A DNA stretch of 64,000 bases from Acidobacteriota bacterium. Its GTDB lineage: Bacteria > Acidobacteriota > Terriglobia > Bryobacterales > Bryobacteraceae. This document shows positions 1 through 8,901 of this stretch, one piece after another. Within the stretch, counting starts at the first letter, position 1. Each line of letters starts with the position of its first letter. The stretch lies in contig JAFKEE010000018.1 in NCBI GenBank assembly GCA_017307505.1, positions 348,715 to 412,714 of the forward strand, read 5' to 3'. The translations under genes and the position numbers were made by a program. The notes beneath the pieces are model-generated. The model was not told the DNA's origin and did no database searches. It saw only the letters and a program-made list of their open reading frames with translations.

Positions 1-1117
1 CGGGCCGGTAGAACCGCAGCCCCTGTTCCAGCGGAAACTGCACCGCTACCGGCCCCTTCGGGTGCATCGCTTCCAACGCCTGGGCCACTGCCTTGTTATC
101 CGCATCAAAGAGCCAGATTGCATAGACTTGCGGCTGCACGGAAAGGATCGAAACCAGCGCCAGCAACGCCACGGGTATCGCGCCCCAACGCGCTTTGCGC
201 GCGACCTCCGCAATCAGAAGAAATACCAGCAGGATCAGATAGATACCGGTCCGTCCGTAAGGCCACGGGAAGTGCGCGAACCGGTGCAGGAAGACAATTC
301 CGGTCAAGCTGACTGCGAGCGTGATCGACAGGACCGAGCGCTCAATCCAGGCGCCCCACAGCACCGCCACGGGGATTGCCAGAATCAGGATTGCAGACAA
401 GTTTGGCCAGCCGGGTATGTCCATCAGGCTATGCCACGAGATCCACGGCGAGGCCGCCCCATAGTAAAACCGTTCGCTGACGGCCCGGCTGACGGGGATC
501 GCCAGAATCACCAGGGCGGCCACGAGGCCCGGAGCCACCAGATCCTCCAGCCGCCGCCACAGCCGTTTCGTAACGGCCACGGAGAATAGCCATGCGGCCG
601 CGGGCACGATGTAGACAGGATTCGAAGCCACAGCCAGGCCGAGTCCCAAGGACGCGTGCCGGTACCGCTCGACGCCCGTCTCCGCCATGGCGTAAACCAG
701 GAACCCCATGCCCAGGCTGTATCCCCGGGCCAGAGCGAAGTAGTCGATCAGCCCGGCGTGAACGGCCAGCAGGAGCGCTACCGCAGCCATCAGCGGAGTG
801 TCGCCCAGCCGTTGCCGGGTCAGGCGCCACACGCTCCACAGGTACAGCAGCGTGCCCAGCAAGGCCGGCAACCGGAAGCGCAGTTCTCCCTTGCCCAGCA
901 TGGCGATCGACGCCTTGCAAAGCAGGCTGTGCAGCACATGGTGGTTCGCGTCGTAGGTGGTGAGCACCTGCAGCAGCGGTGGCGCCACGAACTCGTTGTA
1001 AGTAAAAGCCTCATCGGTCGTGATCGAGGTCGTCGCGGCACGCCACACATGGAAACAGAAAACGGCCGCCAGCAGCAGTGCTGCCCTGCGGGCCCAGGAC
1101 CACTCATTCCAGCGCAA
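1..1117 (-). CDS. GT-C fold membrane glycosyltransferase-like protein (3' end cut by window edge)
   Basis: Reading the minus strand from a TTG at 1117 gives an open frame that runs off the window at base 1 (about 372 residues seen). After a first membrane helix (about residues 10-25) comes a short periplasmic stretch with TTDEAFTYN, the acidic DE pair expected in the first loop of GT-C enzymes (GT39/PMT-like, which transfer sugars from lipid-phosphate donors). At least seven further hydrophobic segments follow. No ATG is available in this frame; TTG was chosen because AGGGGG lies 9 nt upstream, inside the end of the preceding gene, giving a 14-bp overlap and likely translational coupling. It is the last visible gene of a five-gene minus-strand operon. 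GT-C membership is inferred from topology and the DE motif; the sugar acceptor is unknown. Confidence 0.6.
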   Translation of the reverse strand, partial: MRWNEWSWARRAALLLAAVFCFHVWRAATTSITTDEAFTYNEFVAPPLLQVLTTYDANHHVLHSLLCKASIAMLGKGELRFRLPALLGTLLYLWSVWRLTRQRLGDTPLMAAVALLLAVHAGLIDYFALARGYSLGMGFLVYAMAETGVERYRHASLGLGLAVASNPVYIVPAAAWLFSVAVTKRLWRRLEDLVAPGLVAALVILAIPVSRAVSERFYYGAASPWISWHSLMDIPGWPNLSAILILAIPVAVLWGAWIERSVLSITLAVSLTGIVFLHRFAHFPWPYGRTGIYLILLVFLLIAEVARKARWGAIPVALLALVSILSVQPQVYAIWLFDADNKAVAQALEAMHPKGPVAVQFPLEQGLRFYRP

Positions 1118-2636
1118 AGAGATGCACCCCCTCGCGCTGGCCGGTCTCCTTCACACCCCAGTACTCGGCGTTGCGGTGCAGTTCATCGGCCAGGGCACTC
1201 CCCTCGCGCACCACAACATGCGTAATCCCCAGCCTTTTCAACAGGGTCACCGCCTCGCGACGCAAGCCGGCGGGCGGCTCGATGGAGCGGCCGTAGCTCC
1301 CCAGGATCCGGACCTCATCGAACTCCAGCGGTTGTCCGAAGTCGATCTCGATCGCGCAGTCACAGCCGCTCACCGGGCTGTTGTCAAACGCCCATCCCGC
1401 GCGCTGCTGTCCCTCCAGAGCCCGGACCCGCCAAGTGCTCGAACGGGGCACTTCCACGCCACCCCGGAAGAACCGCACCTCGCCGCTGACCCCCTGCCCC
1501 GGAAGGGCATAGGTCCGGCGGGCCCCGCCTGTGACAGGAATCCGCGATTCGCGCCAGACCCCAAACGCACGGGCCATCATCGCCAGCAACGCGGGGTCCG
1601 TACTCACCGGGTGCGTCATCAGGCTGCGGGCCAAGGGGATTTCGCTCAGGAAGAAGGCATGCGGGCCGACAGAACGCTCCAGCATCCGCGCGTCGTCTAC
1701 ACCCACATTCAAAGCCTGGGGAGGGGCCAGGCGCTCCGCCAGGCCCGGCCAGACTGTCACCAGTTGGAAGCCAAGGAGAACCGCCGCTACCGCTCGCTGC
1801 CGTTGCACCAGCCAGCCCAGAGCCAGCGCGGGAAACGGCACAAGCACCCAAGGCAAATGCAGGAAAACAAAGCCGGAGAAGGCGGTGCCCCCGGACGCCT
1901 GGGCAATTCTCCACGCAAACAAAGCCAACAGGACGGCCCAAGGCAAAATCAGCATCTGTCTTGCTGCCACCACTAGCCAGACTGTCGAGAACACGCAGAA
2001 CGCGAAGAGGACCTGCGATCCGCCCAACCGGGCAAATCCCAGCAAGGGCGCAGCGGTGAATACCAGCAGCGCCGAGGTAACAGCCCCCAACGGCTCCATC
2101 CAGCGGCGCGCCGCAGCCAGGACGGCCAGCGCCAATCCGGCGAGGAACCCAAGGTGAACGAGACGGATGGCTGGTTCCGCTCCGTAGCGAAATGGCAAAG
2201 TCCAGAATGTGCCTGCGTCCCAGCCTGCCGTGGTCCAGTGGCGCACAATGCCAATGGCCTGAACCAACGCTTCATCCCAACCCGCCGGAGTTGGTCCGGT
2301 ATTCGTCAGCGGCAGAAATCCGAATACCCCCATTACGATCGCCATCAGGGCCGTCAACCATCGGGGCAGAGGTTCCTCTCCCTCGATCCGGATGTCCTGC
2401 CGCCGCCAGATCGCCAGCGCTGTCAGCAGAATAGCGGTCCACAGCAGAGCGCCTTTGCGTGGCCCGGCCAGCCACACGGCTGCCGCCGATAGCGGCACTC
2501 CGCAGGCCAGCGCCGCGGGCCAACGCTCCCCCGCGCGCAGCCGGATCCGGCACAACCCCAGAACCAGCCAGCCCAGCGACGCCGTGAGCAGCAACGCCGC
2601 CAGCGAACCCTCCAGAATGTGCCACTGCTCTTTCAT
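1104..2636 (-). CDS. Polytopic membrane protein with C-terminal soluble domain
   Basis: 510 residues. About nine to eleven hydrophobic helices fill residues 10-290, followed by a soluble C-terminal part of about 200 residues that ends in an alpha/beta-looking segment (LKRLGITHVVVREGS). A loop near residue 115 carries PTPAGWDEALVQA, reminiscent of the acidic first loop of GT-C enzymes but not a clean match. Its start overlaps the end of the lipoprotein gene by 4 bp (ATGA), and its end overlaps the downstream GT-C-like gene, so it is translated as part of the same operon. I do not recognise a named family. It may be a partner of the following glycosyltransferase in building a surface glycan. 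Confidence 0.6.
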   Translation of the reverse strand: MKEQWHILEGSLAALLLTASLGWLVLGLCRIRLRAGERWPAALACGVPLSAAAVWLAGPRKGALLWTAILLTALAIWRRQDIRIEGEEPLPRWLTALMAIVMGVFGFLPLTNTGPTPAGWDEALVQAIGIVRHWTTAGWDAGTFWTLPFRYGAEPAIRLVHLGFLAGLALAVLAAARRWMEPLGAVTSALLVFTAAPLLGFARLGGSQVLFAFCVFSTVWLVVAARQMLILPWAVLLALFAWRIAQASGGTAFSGFVFLHLPWVLVPFPALALGWLVQRQRAVAAVLLGFQLVTVWPGLAERLAPPQALNVGVDDARMLERSVGPHAFFLSEIPLARSLMTHPVSTDPALLAMMARAFGVWRESRIPVTGGARRTYALPGQGVSGEVRFFRGGVEVPRSSTWRVRALEGQQRAGWAFDNSPVSGCDCAIEIDFGQPLEFDEVRILGSYGRSIEPPAGLRREAVTLLKRLGITHVVVREGSALADELHRNAEYWGVKETGQREGVHLFALE

Positions 2637-3145
2637 TCTTCGAGGAATCCCGCCGCCGTCAGCAGCACGCCCAATTGGGCGCCATCGCCCGGAGAGACCC
2701 AGGGTTTATCGATAGTGGCCGTCAGCGTCAATTCACCCCGAAGTCCCTCCTGAACCGGCGCTCGGAATCGATAGGCCGCCGCATGATCGCAGCGCAGGGA
2801 CCCGGCCCTCTGCCCGTTCACCTCAAACGTGAGCGTGATGGGGCCCGTGTCTTTGAGCGTCGCCTCCGCCACCTCGAAGTCGAAACCTGCCAACCACTTG
2901 CCCTCGTGGGGCAGAGTGCAGCGCACGGCCGGCTGGGTTGCCGTCCAACGCTTCCATCCATTGCTGGCTATGTCTTTGTGAATGAAGGAATTGGCGCGAG
3001 GCTCGCTCATCGCCACAAAACATGGGCGCTCAGGAGGATCCGGAGCTGCAACCCTCTCCAGTTGTTCAGGGATCGGAACAAACTGCGGCGCGCGCGAGCA
3101 TCCGGCCAGAACACCGGCGAACACCAGTACCGCTGCGCACCGCAT
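2633..3145 (-). CDS. Putative lipoprotein
   Basis: 170 residues with a lipoprotein signal peptide: MRCAAVLVFAGVLAGC contains the lipobox LAGC, so Cys16 would be the lipidated residue. The mature part looks beta-rich (alternating segments such as GPITLTFEVNGQRAG and LTLTATIDKPWV) and may be a small beta-sandwich, but I recognise no family. It sits 5 bp after the beta-propeller gene and overlaps the next membrane protein gene by 4 bp, so it belongs to the same minus-strand operon. Location in the envelope is inferred from the lipobox; function is unknown. Confidence 0.65.
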   Translation of the reverse strand: MRCAAVLVFAGVLAGCSRAPQFVPIPEQLERVAAPDPPERPCFVAMSEPRANSFIHKDIASNGWKRWTATQPAVRCTLPHEGKWLAGFDFEVAEATLKDTGPITLTFEVNGQRAGSLRCDHAAAYRFRAPVQEGLRGELTLTATIDKPWVSPGDGAQLGVLLTAAGFLEE

Positions 3146-3150
3146 GGGGA

Positions 3151-5385
3151 TCAGCGCAGGACAAGCCGCGCCAGGCCAGGATTTCCAGCCGAATCAAAGA
3201 CCCTGACGACCACGCTGTGCTCACCGGAAATGGCGTTGAACCGGACGATGAAACGCTCCTGCTTGCTGTCCGCGATGCCGTCGGCCGCGTCCATCAATTT
3301 CCAGGCGGAGCCGTCGAACGAGAACTCGCCACGCCGGACCGGCGAATGAGCGTCCGTCGCGTCGACGTCAATCTCGATCTGGTTGCCGTTCACGCGCGGC
3401 GTGCCCATCGAGACGCTGGGCGGTGTCTGGTCGATCAGCACAGGCTGGCTGACCAGTTCCCCTTCGCGAGCCGAAGCCGGACTATTCGCCAGCCGGTCTG
3501 AGGCGAGGACCCGGAAGAAATAGCGGCCATCGGCGAAGATCTCGGTCTCCTGCATGTAGGTGTTGTCGGAGATCTCACTTTTCAACAACTTCCAGGTCTG
3601 CTCGTCCTCGGCACGGTACCACAGCGAATAGATGAGTTTGTCGCCGTCCGGGTCGTCAGCCTGCCAGGCGATGAAGAGCTGTGGAGTGCCGCTGCGGCTG
3701 ATGTTCTGGGTGGGTGTGCCGCTACTGGTGGCCGCGCCAGAGTCGCCCGAATCCGTCACCGTAATGCTGTAGGAAACCGGGGTCTGCGGAGCAGCGGCAG
3801 CCGTCTTCTGGGCCGAGGCCACCCACTGCGGAGTCACCTGGACACTACGCACTACCGGCCGTCCGTTCTGTGGCTGGTAACTCACGGAAACAGAGTCGAG
3901 CAGCGGGGACTGGCCGTTGACGGGCTGGAACTCGGCCTGCCACTGGATGTAGCGCGCATTGGGGCTGGAAACGAGGGCTTTGGCCAAGTCCGAGACCGGT
4001 TCGGACCACTCGCTCCAGGTGCGGTCCGGCCGCGCCGAATTGCCGGCGCGCGTCCGGAAGCTCATCTTGCCGGCGGAGTTGTCCATCCGCCAGTCCATGC
4101 GGCCCCAGCGAGCGACGTTGCCCGCATCATGGACGGGCGACTCATAGATGCCCTTGGAAGTGGGCTGGTTGGAAAGCCGGTAGAGCCTGGCCTGATTGCT
4201 GGTGGCGGCCACGATGCCTTGGGCGGTAGGCAGCAGGCGGGTGGTCTCGGATTCGTGGGTCTCCAGCAGCAGCGTGGCCTTCAAGTCCTGGGAGAGGCGG
4301 TAGATGCGCCCGCGCTGGTCAGTGGAAAAGACCGGGTCGCCGTCTTTCAGGACGAGATCGAACACGTTCTCTTCCTTGGAGGACCAGACCGTCTCGACCA
4401 TGTTGTCCGGGGCGATGCGGTAGAGCGCCGCCTTCTCCACTCCGGCGACATCGACGGGTGGGGGTGTGGGCGGAGTCTCGGCTCCGGTGGCGGCCGGCGG
4501 TTTCGCAGCCTCGGGTTTGGGTTTGATATCGACGCCCGCCTGGGCGTCGGAAGTGACGGTAATGGTGGAGGTTACGACGCCCTGAGGCTGCTGGCTGGTG
4601 GCCGCCGCGGCGGCCGCCTGAGCCTGCTTCTGGGCGAGAGCTCCGCCGAGCGCGGCGACATAGATGGAGCCGTCCGGCGCCAACACGATGGAACGGATCT
4701 CGGGCAGGCTGGAGTCGTAGAGAACAAAGGCTTTATCCTTGGCCTCAATGCGGAACAGGATGCCGTTCGGCTCCGTGCCGGCCAGTACCCGGCCGTTCGG
4801 GTCGATGGCCAGCGAAGTGACATGGGTTTGGCCGGTTTCGTACCAGACTGAGCCCTTGCCGTCCGGGGTCACTCGCCACACCTGGCCCTGGTCGCCGGTG
4901 GCGGCATAGACGGCTCCGTCCGGACCGGCCGCCAAACCCCAGATGTACTTCGACCTGGGATTGAAGAACTCCGTCGCCTTGCCGCCCTCGATGCGATAGA
5001 TGCGGCCGTCGGGGGAGGAGCCGGCGTACAGGCGGCCCTGGCTATCGAGCGCCAGAGCAAAGACTTCCGGCTGCTGGGAAGCCCAGACCACGGTGGGTTG
5101 GCCGCCCGGTTTTACCTGGTAGACCCGGCCGCGGTGGCCGGTGGAAAAATAGATGGTTCCGTCAGGGGCGGCGATGACGCTCCAGATGCCGGCCTCACCG
5201 GTGGAGGCTAGAGTGTCGAGCGAGGGCGCGAGCGTCAGGCGGCCGTCGCGCGTCAGAGAAATGCCCTGGAACCGGCCCTTGATGAAGTCGGCGAAGGTGT
5301 TGCTTTCCCAGGCCGTGGAGCCACCGGCCCAAAGGCTCGCCGTGGCCAGTGCGGCACACGGCAGGAGTCGTCTCAAGCGATTCAT
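3151..5385 (-). CDS. Secreted beta-propeller protein with C-terminal Ig/FN3-like domains
   Basis: 744 residues. A signal peptide (MNRLRRLLPCAALATASLWAGG) is followed by repeated blade-like units of about 45 residues (AAPDGTIYFSTG, DSQGRLYAGSSPDGRIYR, GPDGAVYAATGDQGQVWR, DPNGRVLAGTEPNGILFR), typical of NHL/SMP-30-type propellers, roughly residues 60-400. One Ala/Gln/Pro/Thr-rich insert lies near residues 255-310. The C-terminal 300 residues look like stacked beta-sandwich domains (PDGDKLIYSLWYRAEDE, then DQTPPSVSMGTPRVNG). It overlaps the upstream S55 gene by 4 bp (ATGA). The likely role is a surface or periplasmic binding or scaffold protein; the ligand is unknown. Confidence 0.7.
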   Translation of the reverse strand: MNRLRRLLPCAALATASLWAGGSTAWESNTFADFIKGRFQGISLTRDGRLTLAPSLDTLASTGEAGIWSVIAAPDGTIYFSTGHRGRVYQVKPGGQPTVVWASQQPEVFALALDSQGRLYAGSSPDGRIYRIEGGKATEFFNPRSKYIWGLAAGPDGAVYAATGDQGQVWRVTPDGKGSVWYETGQTHVTSLAIDPNGRVLAGTEPNGILFRIEAKDKAFVLYDSSLPEIRSIVLAPDGSIYVAALGGALAQKQAQAAAAAATSQQPQGVVTSTITVTSDAQAGVDIKPKPEAAKPPAATGAETPPTPPPVDVAGVEKAALYRIAPDNMVETVWSSKEENVFDLVLKDGDPVFSTDQRGRIYRLSQDLKATLLLETHESETTRLLPTAQGIVAATSNQARLYRLSNQPTSKGIYESPVHDAGNVARWGRMDWRMDNSAGKMSFRTRAGNSARPDRTWSEWSEPVSDLAKALVSSPNARYIQWQAEFQPVNGQSPLLDSVSVSYQPQNGRPVVRSVQVTPQWVASAQKTAAAAPQTPVSYSITVTDSGDSGAATSSGTPTQNISRSGTPQLFIAWQADDPDGDKLIYSLWYRAEDEQTWKLLKSEISDNTYMQETEIFADGRYFFRVLASDRLANSPASAREGELVSQPVLIDQTPPSVSMGTPRVNGNQIEIDVDATDAHSPVRRGEFSFDGSAWKLMDAADGIADSKQERFIVRFNAISGEHSVVVRVFDSAGNPGLARLVLR

Positions 5386-7145
5386 TCCTTTACATCCACT
5401 TGAACAGTCTTGGAACCGGAAAACTGGAAGCCCGCGGAAGGCATCTCAATGGACGCCACCAGGGCGTTGGCCTGCTGAGTGGCGGTATGGCTCAGGGCCA
5501 TCGCCATCGACGGCGGGGGGCTCGGCATGGTCTCGCCCTGAACCAGCCAGGAGGGTTGGGAGCGCCAGACCCTGAGGTAAGGCCGGTCGTTCGGATGGAG
5601 CCCGGTGAGGAAATCGTACAACTGGGGCGCCGAGCGCGGCGGCGTGAGCAGAAACTGCTTGAAGTCGGAAAGATTGGCGGAAGGGCCGTCGGTCACCGTG
5701 AAATAGAGCGGGCCAACCGGGGCCCCGATGGGCACCTGGTACTTCGCCGTACGCGTCAGTTCCACGCCATGTTCCCCTGCGAAAGTCGCTGTAATTTCCA
5801 CCGAGTCTCCCGGCCGGACCTCGCGTTCCGAGGCCCAGATGGAGTCCAACTGCAACTGCTTCTTCTCGTTGGATACCTCGATGTCGAGATCGAGGCCGCG
5901 CAGCTTCAGGGCATCGAAGCCGCTTTGAAGGACGGCGGAGACCGGCGCGGCGATCGCGGCGGATACCTGCTGGGGAGCGCCCAAATCCGCGGCATAGATA
6001 TTGTCGAATTTGACGGCCGGGGCGCCATCCATGAGGACCTGACCGCGCAAGGTGATGGTGCTGACGCCAGTACTGCGCTCGGTTGCATCGATGGCCGAGA
6101 AGACCGCCATCTGGACCAGCAAGGGGGTGAAGAGGCGGTCTTCCACCATGTCCATCTTGTAGGACCATTCACGGGTCGACCCGCCGCGGCTCCTGACGCG
6201 AATGGCCAGCGGGATCATGTCTGCTTTCTTCCCCAATTCCCCTGAGATGGCGACGCTGCGGTCCTGTGTGATGGCGCCGAGCCACTCGCGCGGGGTGGAA
6301 ATCTTGAAGGACTGATTGTTGCTGGCCAACAGGGTAATGACTTCGGAGCGCGCGAAGGGCATCTCCGTGTCACCGATCGCCAGGAAGCGATGGCCGAAGG
6401 CGTAGACGCGGTTGCCGTCGAGGTGGGTGACGGTGCCGTCGGCGCCGACGTTCAGGTCCCCCCGGACCAGTTGGACGCTGATCATCGAACCAGGCTCCAA
6501 GGGTACTTTGGAGGGGCCAGTGGCCTGGATGGCGCGGCCTCCTCCGGAGACGCCTTGGACCGGTTCCAGCCCGGCGGCCCGCAGGGCGGGGGCGAAATAG
6601 TCGACGGTGTTGCGGGTGAAGCCGCTGAGCCAGAAGGGAGTGGCGATCTCCATCAGGCGCTGGGGGCCGACTTCGAGGCCTTGGGACCGGGGCAGGACGT
6701 CGCGGCCGTCATAGGGGAAGCGAACCTCCGCGGTCTGCCGGGTGGAGGGGCTGACGGTGAGCATCTCCTCAATGGGGCGTATGCCGGCGATCGGCTCCTT
6801 GGAGAAAGGGAACGAGAGGGCGACGGCCCCCATCAGCTTCCCGTTGTAATAGACAGGACTGCCGCTCATGCCCTGCATGACGCCGGTTTTTTCCAGGCCG
6901 GCTCCACTGAGGCGGGCGAGAATGATGGATTGCTTGGGGCCGGCGTTTTCGAGGACGCCCAGCACTTCCACCTGAAAATCTTCGACTTTCATTCCCGCGA
7001 AAACACTGCGCCCGGTGGCTTTCATGCCGGGGTGGACTTCGCGGAGCGGGAGAATGCCGCCGGTCTGCGCCTGGAGGGCCGCAGCGAGCAATGGTACCAG
7101 GAAGATCGGGGAGGACCGGAGCACGTTCACCATTGTAGACGCCAA
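5382..7145 (-). CDS. S55 (SpoIVB) peptidase domain-containing secreted protein
   Basis: 587 residues, with an N-terminal signal (FLVPLLAAALQAQ). The region from about residue 35 to 260 matches the S55/SpoIVB fold: VHPGMKATGRSVFAG, then a serine in GVMQGMSGSPVYYNGK (GxSGSP, around residue 93), then YAFGHRFL near residue 250. In SpoIVB the S55 serine protease cleaves a signalling protein during sporulation; in this group the domain occurs in secreted non-sporulation proteins, so the substrate here is unknown. About 300 further C-terminal residues are beta-rich. It is the first gene of the operon running to the left edge and is divergent from tRNA-Cys. An in-frame ATG four codons in (7133) is an alternative start. 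Confidence 0.75.
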   Translation of the reverse strand: MASTMVNVLRSSPIFLVPLLAAALQAQTGGILPLREVHPGMKATGRSVFAGMKVEDFQVEVLGVLENAGPKQSIILARLSGAGLEKTGVMQGMSGSPVYYNGKLMGAVALSFPFSKEPIAGIRPIEEMLTVSPSTRQTAEVRFPYDGRDVLPRSQGLEVGPQRLMEIATPFWLSGFTRNTVDYFAPALRAAGLEPVQGVSGGGRAIQATGPSKVPLEPGSMISVQLVRGDLNVGADGTVTHLDGNRVYAFGHRFLAIGDTEMPFARSEVITLLASNNQSFKISTPREWLGAITQDRSVAISGELGKKADMIPLAIRVRSRGGSTREWSYKMDMVEDRLFTPLLVQMAVFSAIDATERSTGVSTITLRGQVLMDGAPAVKFDNIYAADLGAPQQVSAAIAAPVSAVLQSGFDALKLRGLDLDIEVSNEKKQLQLDSIWASEREVRPGDSVEITATFAGEHGVELTRTAKYQVPIGAPVGPLYFTVTDGPSANLSDFKQFLLTPPRSAPQLYDFLTGLHPNDRPYLRVWRSQPSWLVQGETMPSPPPSMAMALSHTATQQANALVASIEMPSAGFQFSGSKTVQVDVKE

Positions 7146-7200
7146 CTTCGCGCAAAATGCTTCAGTGCGTTATAGTATTAGCGTATCCTGCCACTGACGG

Positions 7201-7275
<75 letters not shown>

Positions 7276-7400
7276 ACAACTTTCGTTTATTCTCCCTCCG
7301 TCCTCTCTTTCCCTGCACGAAACGACCGCTCGCGCGCGGCAACCGGCTGCTGGCTGATCTTCTTCCTGCACTGAGGGAAAGAGACCGTAGCCTGTAGTTC

Positions 7401-8441
7401 ATGTCGCGCACGAGCCCTATCCCTGCCCGCCTCTGCGGCGCTTTCCTTTTTCTGATGCCCCTGGCGTTGGGCCAGACAGCCCCCGCAGCCGGGCAGGTGC
7501 AGAGTTACGCCCTGACGGACGCCAGGGATCTCACCGGCCGCGGCGTGAAGCTCGAGCCGGTGGAGTATCTGGGCCGCAAGGCGGTGCGGGTCACGACGGA
7601 CGAAACCGAGGATGGGCTGGCGTTCTTCAAGGGTCTGGAATTCCAGGACGGCACGATCGACCTCGACCTGGCCGTCAAACCGACGACCCCGCCCGGGGTG
7701 CGGATGCCAGGGTTCCTGGGTCTGGCCTTCCGGGCCCGGACCGATGGAGCTCACTACGAATTGTTCTATCTGCGCCCTGGGAATTCGAGCGCCGAAGATC
7801 AGGCCATGCGCAACCACTCGGTGCAGTACAGTGCGGGTCCCGACTTTGGATGGTACCGGCTGCGCCGCATGTGGCCGTGGGTCTATGAAGCCCATGCCGA
7901 CCTGGCGCTGGAGAAATGGATCCACGTGAAGCTGGAAGTTTCGGGCCGCCGGGCGAAGCTGTTTGTGAACGGCTCCTCTGAGCCGGCGCTAGTCGTGGAT
8001 GGGCTGAAGGGCGAAGATCTGAAGGGGCAGGTGGCATTGTGGGGCTATGCGGGGGAGGAGAGCTACTTCTCCAACCTGAAGGTCACGCATGCGAAGGCGC
8101 AGCCGCTGTCGAACGGTGGGGAGGCCGGCGGCGAATGGACTGTGAAGTGCACGAGCGATTCAGGGGTCTTCCAGGGATTGATGAAGCTGGAGCGGGCGGG
8201 TGGCAAGGTGAAAGGGACCTGGACGGGTTCATTCGGAAGCGATCTGCCCGTGGAAGGGACCTGGCGCGACGGTTATGTCGAGCTGACCCTGCGCGGGGAG
8301 TGGAAGCCTGTTGGGCCGAAGGATCCGCCCGGCGCTGCCGTGGCTACCCTGGCCGGCTGGATCGACGGCAATACGGCCAAGGGCCGGATGAAGGTGGCCG
8401 ACCGGGCGGACGGGCAGTGGATGGCGGAGCGCAAGCAATAG
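7401..8441 (+). CDS. Secreted protein with concanavalin-A-like (LamG/DUF1080-type) domain
   Basis: 346 residues. A signal peptide (LCGAFLFLMPLALGQ) precedes a beta-rich domain at about residues 35-235 with the signature of a LamG/DUF1080-type jelly roll: EFQDGTIDLDLAVKP, FLGLAFRARTDGAHYELFY, KWIHVKLEVSGRRAKLFVNG and GQVALWGYAGEESYFSNLKV. A separate C-terminal domain of about 95 residues (GEWTVKCTSDSGVFQGLMK through DGQWMAER) looks like a small beta-barrel similar to those in other secreted acidobacterial proteins. The ribosome-binding site is weak. It is monocistronic, between tRNA-Cys and a TonB-dependent receptor. A carbohydrate-binding or lyase-like role is possible but unproven. Confidence 0.65.
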   Translation: MSRTSPIPARLCGAFLFLMPLALGQTAPAAGQVQSYALTDARDLTGRGVKLEPVEYLGRKAVRVTTDETEDGLAFFKGLEFQDGTIDLDLAVKPTTPPGVRMPGFLGLAFRARTDGAHYELFYLRPGNSSAEDQAMRNHSVQYSAGPDFGWYRLRRMWPWVYEAHADLALEKWIHVKLEVSGRRAKLFVNGSSEPALVVDGLKGEDLKGQVALWGYAGEESYFSNLKVTHAKAQPLSNGGEAGGEWTVKCTSDSGVFQGLMKLERAGGKVKGTWTGSFGSDLPVEGTWRDGYVELTLRGEWKPVGPKDPPGAAVATLAGWIDGNTAKGRMKVADRADGQWMAERKQ

Positions 8442-8470
8442 ACGACGGTATTGGTGTAACAGCAAACCAC

Positions 8471-8512
8471 TTCTCCTGGCCGCGAGGGGGACCTATCGAG
8501 CGGCCAGGAGAA
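8471..8512. terminator. Perfect 12-bp inverted repeat after the LamG-like gene
   Basis: TTCTCCTGGCCG (8471-8482) is the exact reverse complement of CGGCCAGGAGAA (8501-8512), with an 18-nt loop. It starts 30 bp after the stop at 8441. The downstream side is A/T-rich (AATAAATAGC) but has no U run, so it is either a weak terminator or an RNA-stabilising 3' hairpin. Confidence 0.45.
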
Positions 8513-8751
8513 TAAATAGCAATTCAGAGCTGTCCACCCGGAATCCCCAGCGGGAGCGATGGATTTCTCAACTCCAAAGAATCCCTGAAAGAACCTACCG
8601 AATGATGGCCAATGAACACATGGCCTCGTTCATTTTGCGTGAGCCGGTTCACGAAGAGCCCATTAATTGCTAATCAGATTCTTATCTCCTGTTATATAAG
8701 TAACGTGTTTGCAATGAGATGGCCAATCTGTTTTAGGAAGTAATTTTTCCA

Positions 8752-8780
8752 TTGACGCCCTCATTTAGTCGCACTAGTAT
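8752..8780 (+). promoter_or_regulatory. Sigma70-type promoter for the TonB-dependent receptor
   Basis: TTGACG (8752-8757), a 17-nt spacer and TAGTAT (8775-8780) form a near-consensus promoter. The predicted start of transcription near 8787 gives a leader of about 115 nt before the receptor start codon. The stretch 8513-8751 between the upstream hairpin and this promoter shows no gene. Confidence 0.6.
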
Positions 8781-8790
8781 GTATCTGCTA

Positions 8791-8862
8791 TTCCGTCCGG
8801 GATGACGGGTCTGGGGTCCTTGAGGCAGGTTCGCGGAATCCCTCCAGGAGAATCGGACGGAA
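8791..8862 (+). promoter_or_regulatory. Structured 5' leader of the TonB-dependent receptor mRNA
   Basis: TTCCGTCCG (8791-8799), immediately after the predicted transcription start, is the perfect reverse complement of CGGACGGAA (8854-8862). The 54-nt interval contains further G-rich and C-rich segments that could pair. The basal 9-bp stem would close nearly the whole leader and leave the ribosome-binding site (AAAGGGG, 8885-8891) outside. It resembles no riboswitch class that I recognise by eye. Confidence 0.4.
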
Positions 8863-8901
8863 CACAGTAGCTATGGGGTTCGCGAAAGGGGCATGTTTTC
8901 G

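Noticed and set aside
820..1107. Short minus-strand frame starting with the ATG that overlaps the stop of the 510-residue gene (ATGA-type)
   Set aside because: The position is attractive, but the product is Cys/Arg-rich nonsense; the neighbouring frame from TTG 1117 gives clean membrane helices and a DE motif through to the window edge.
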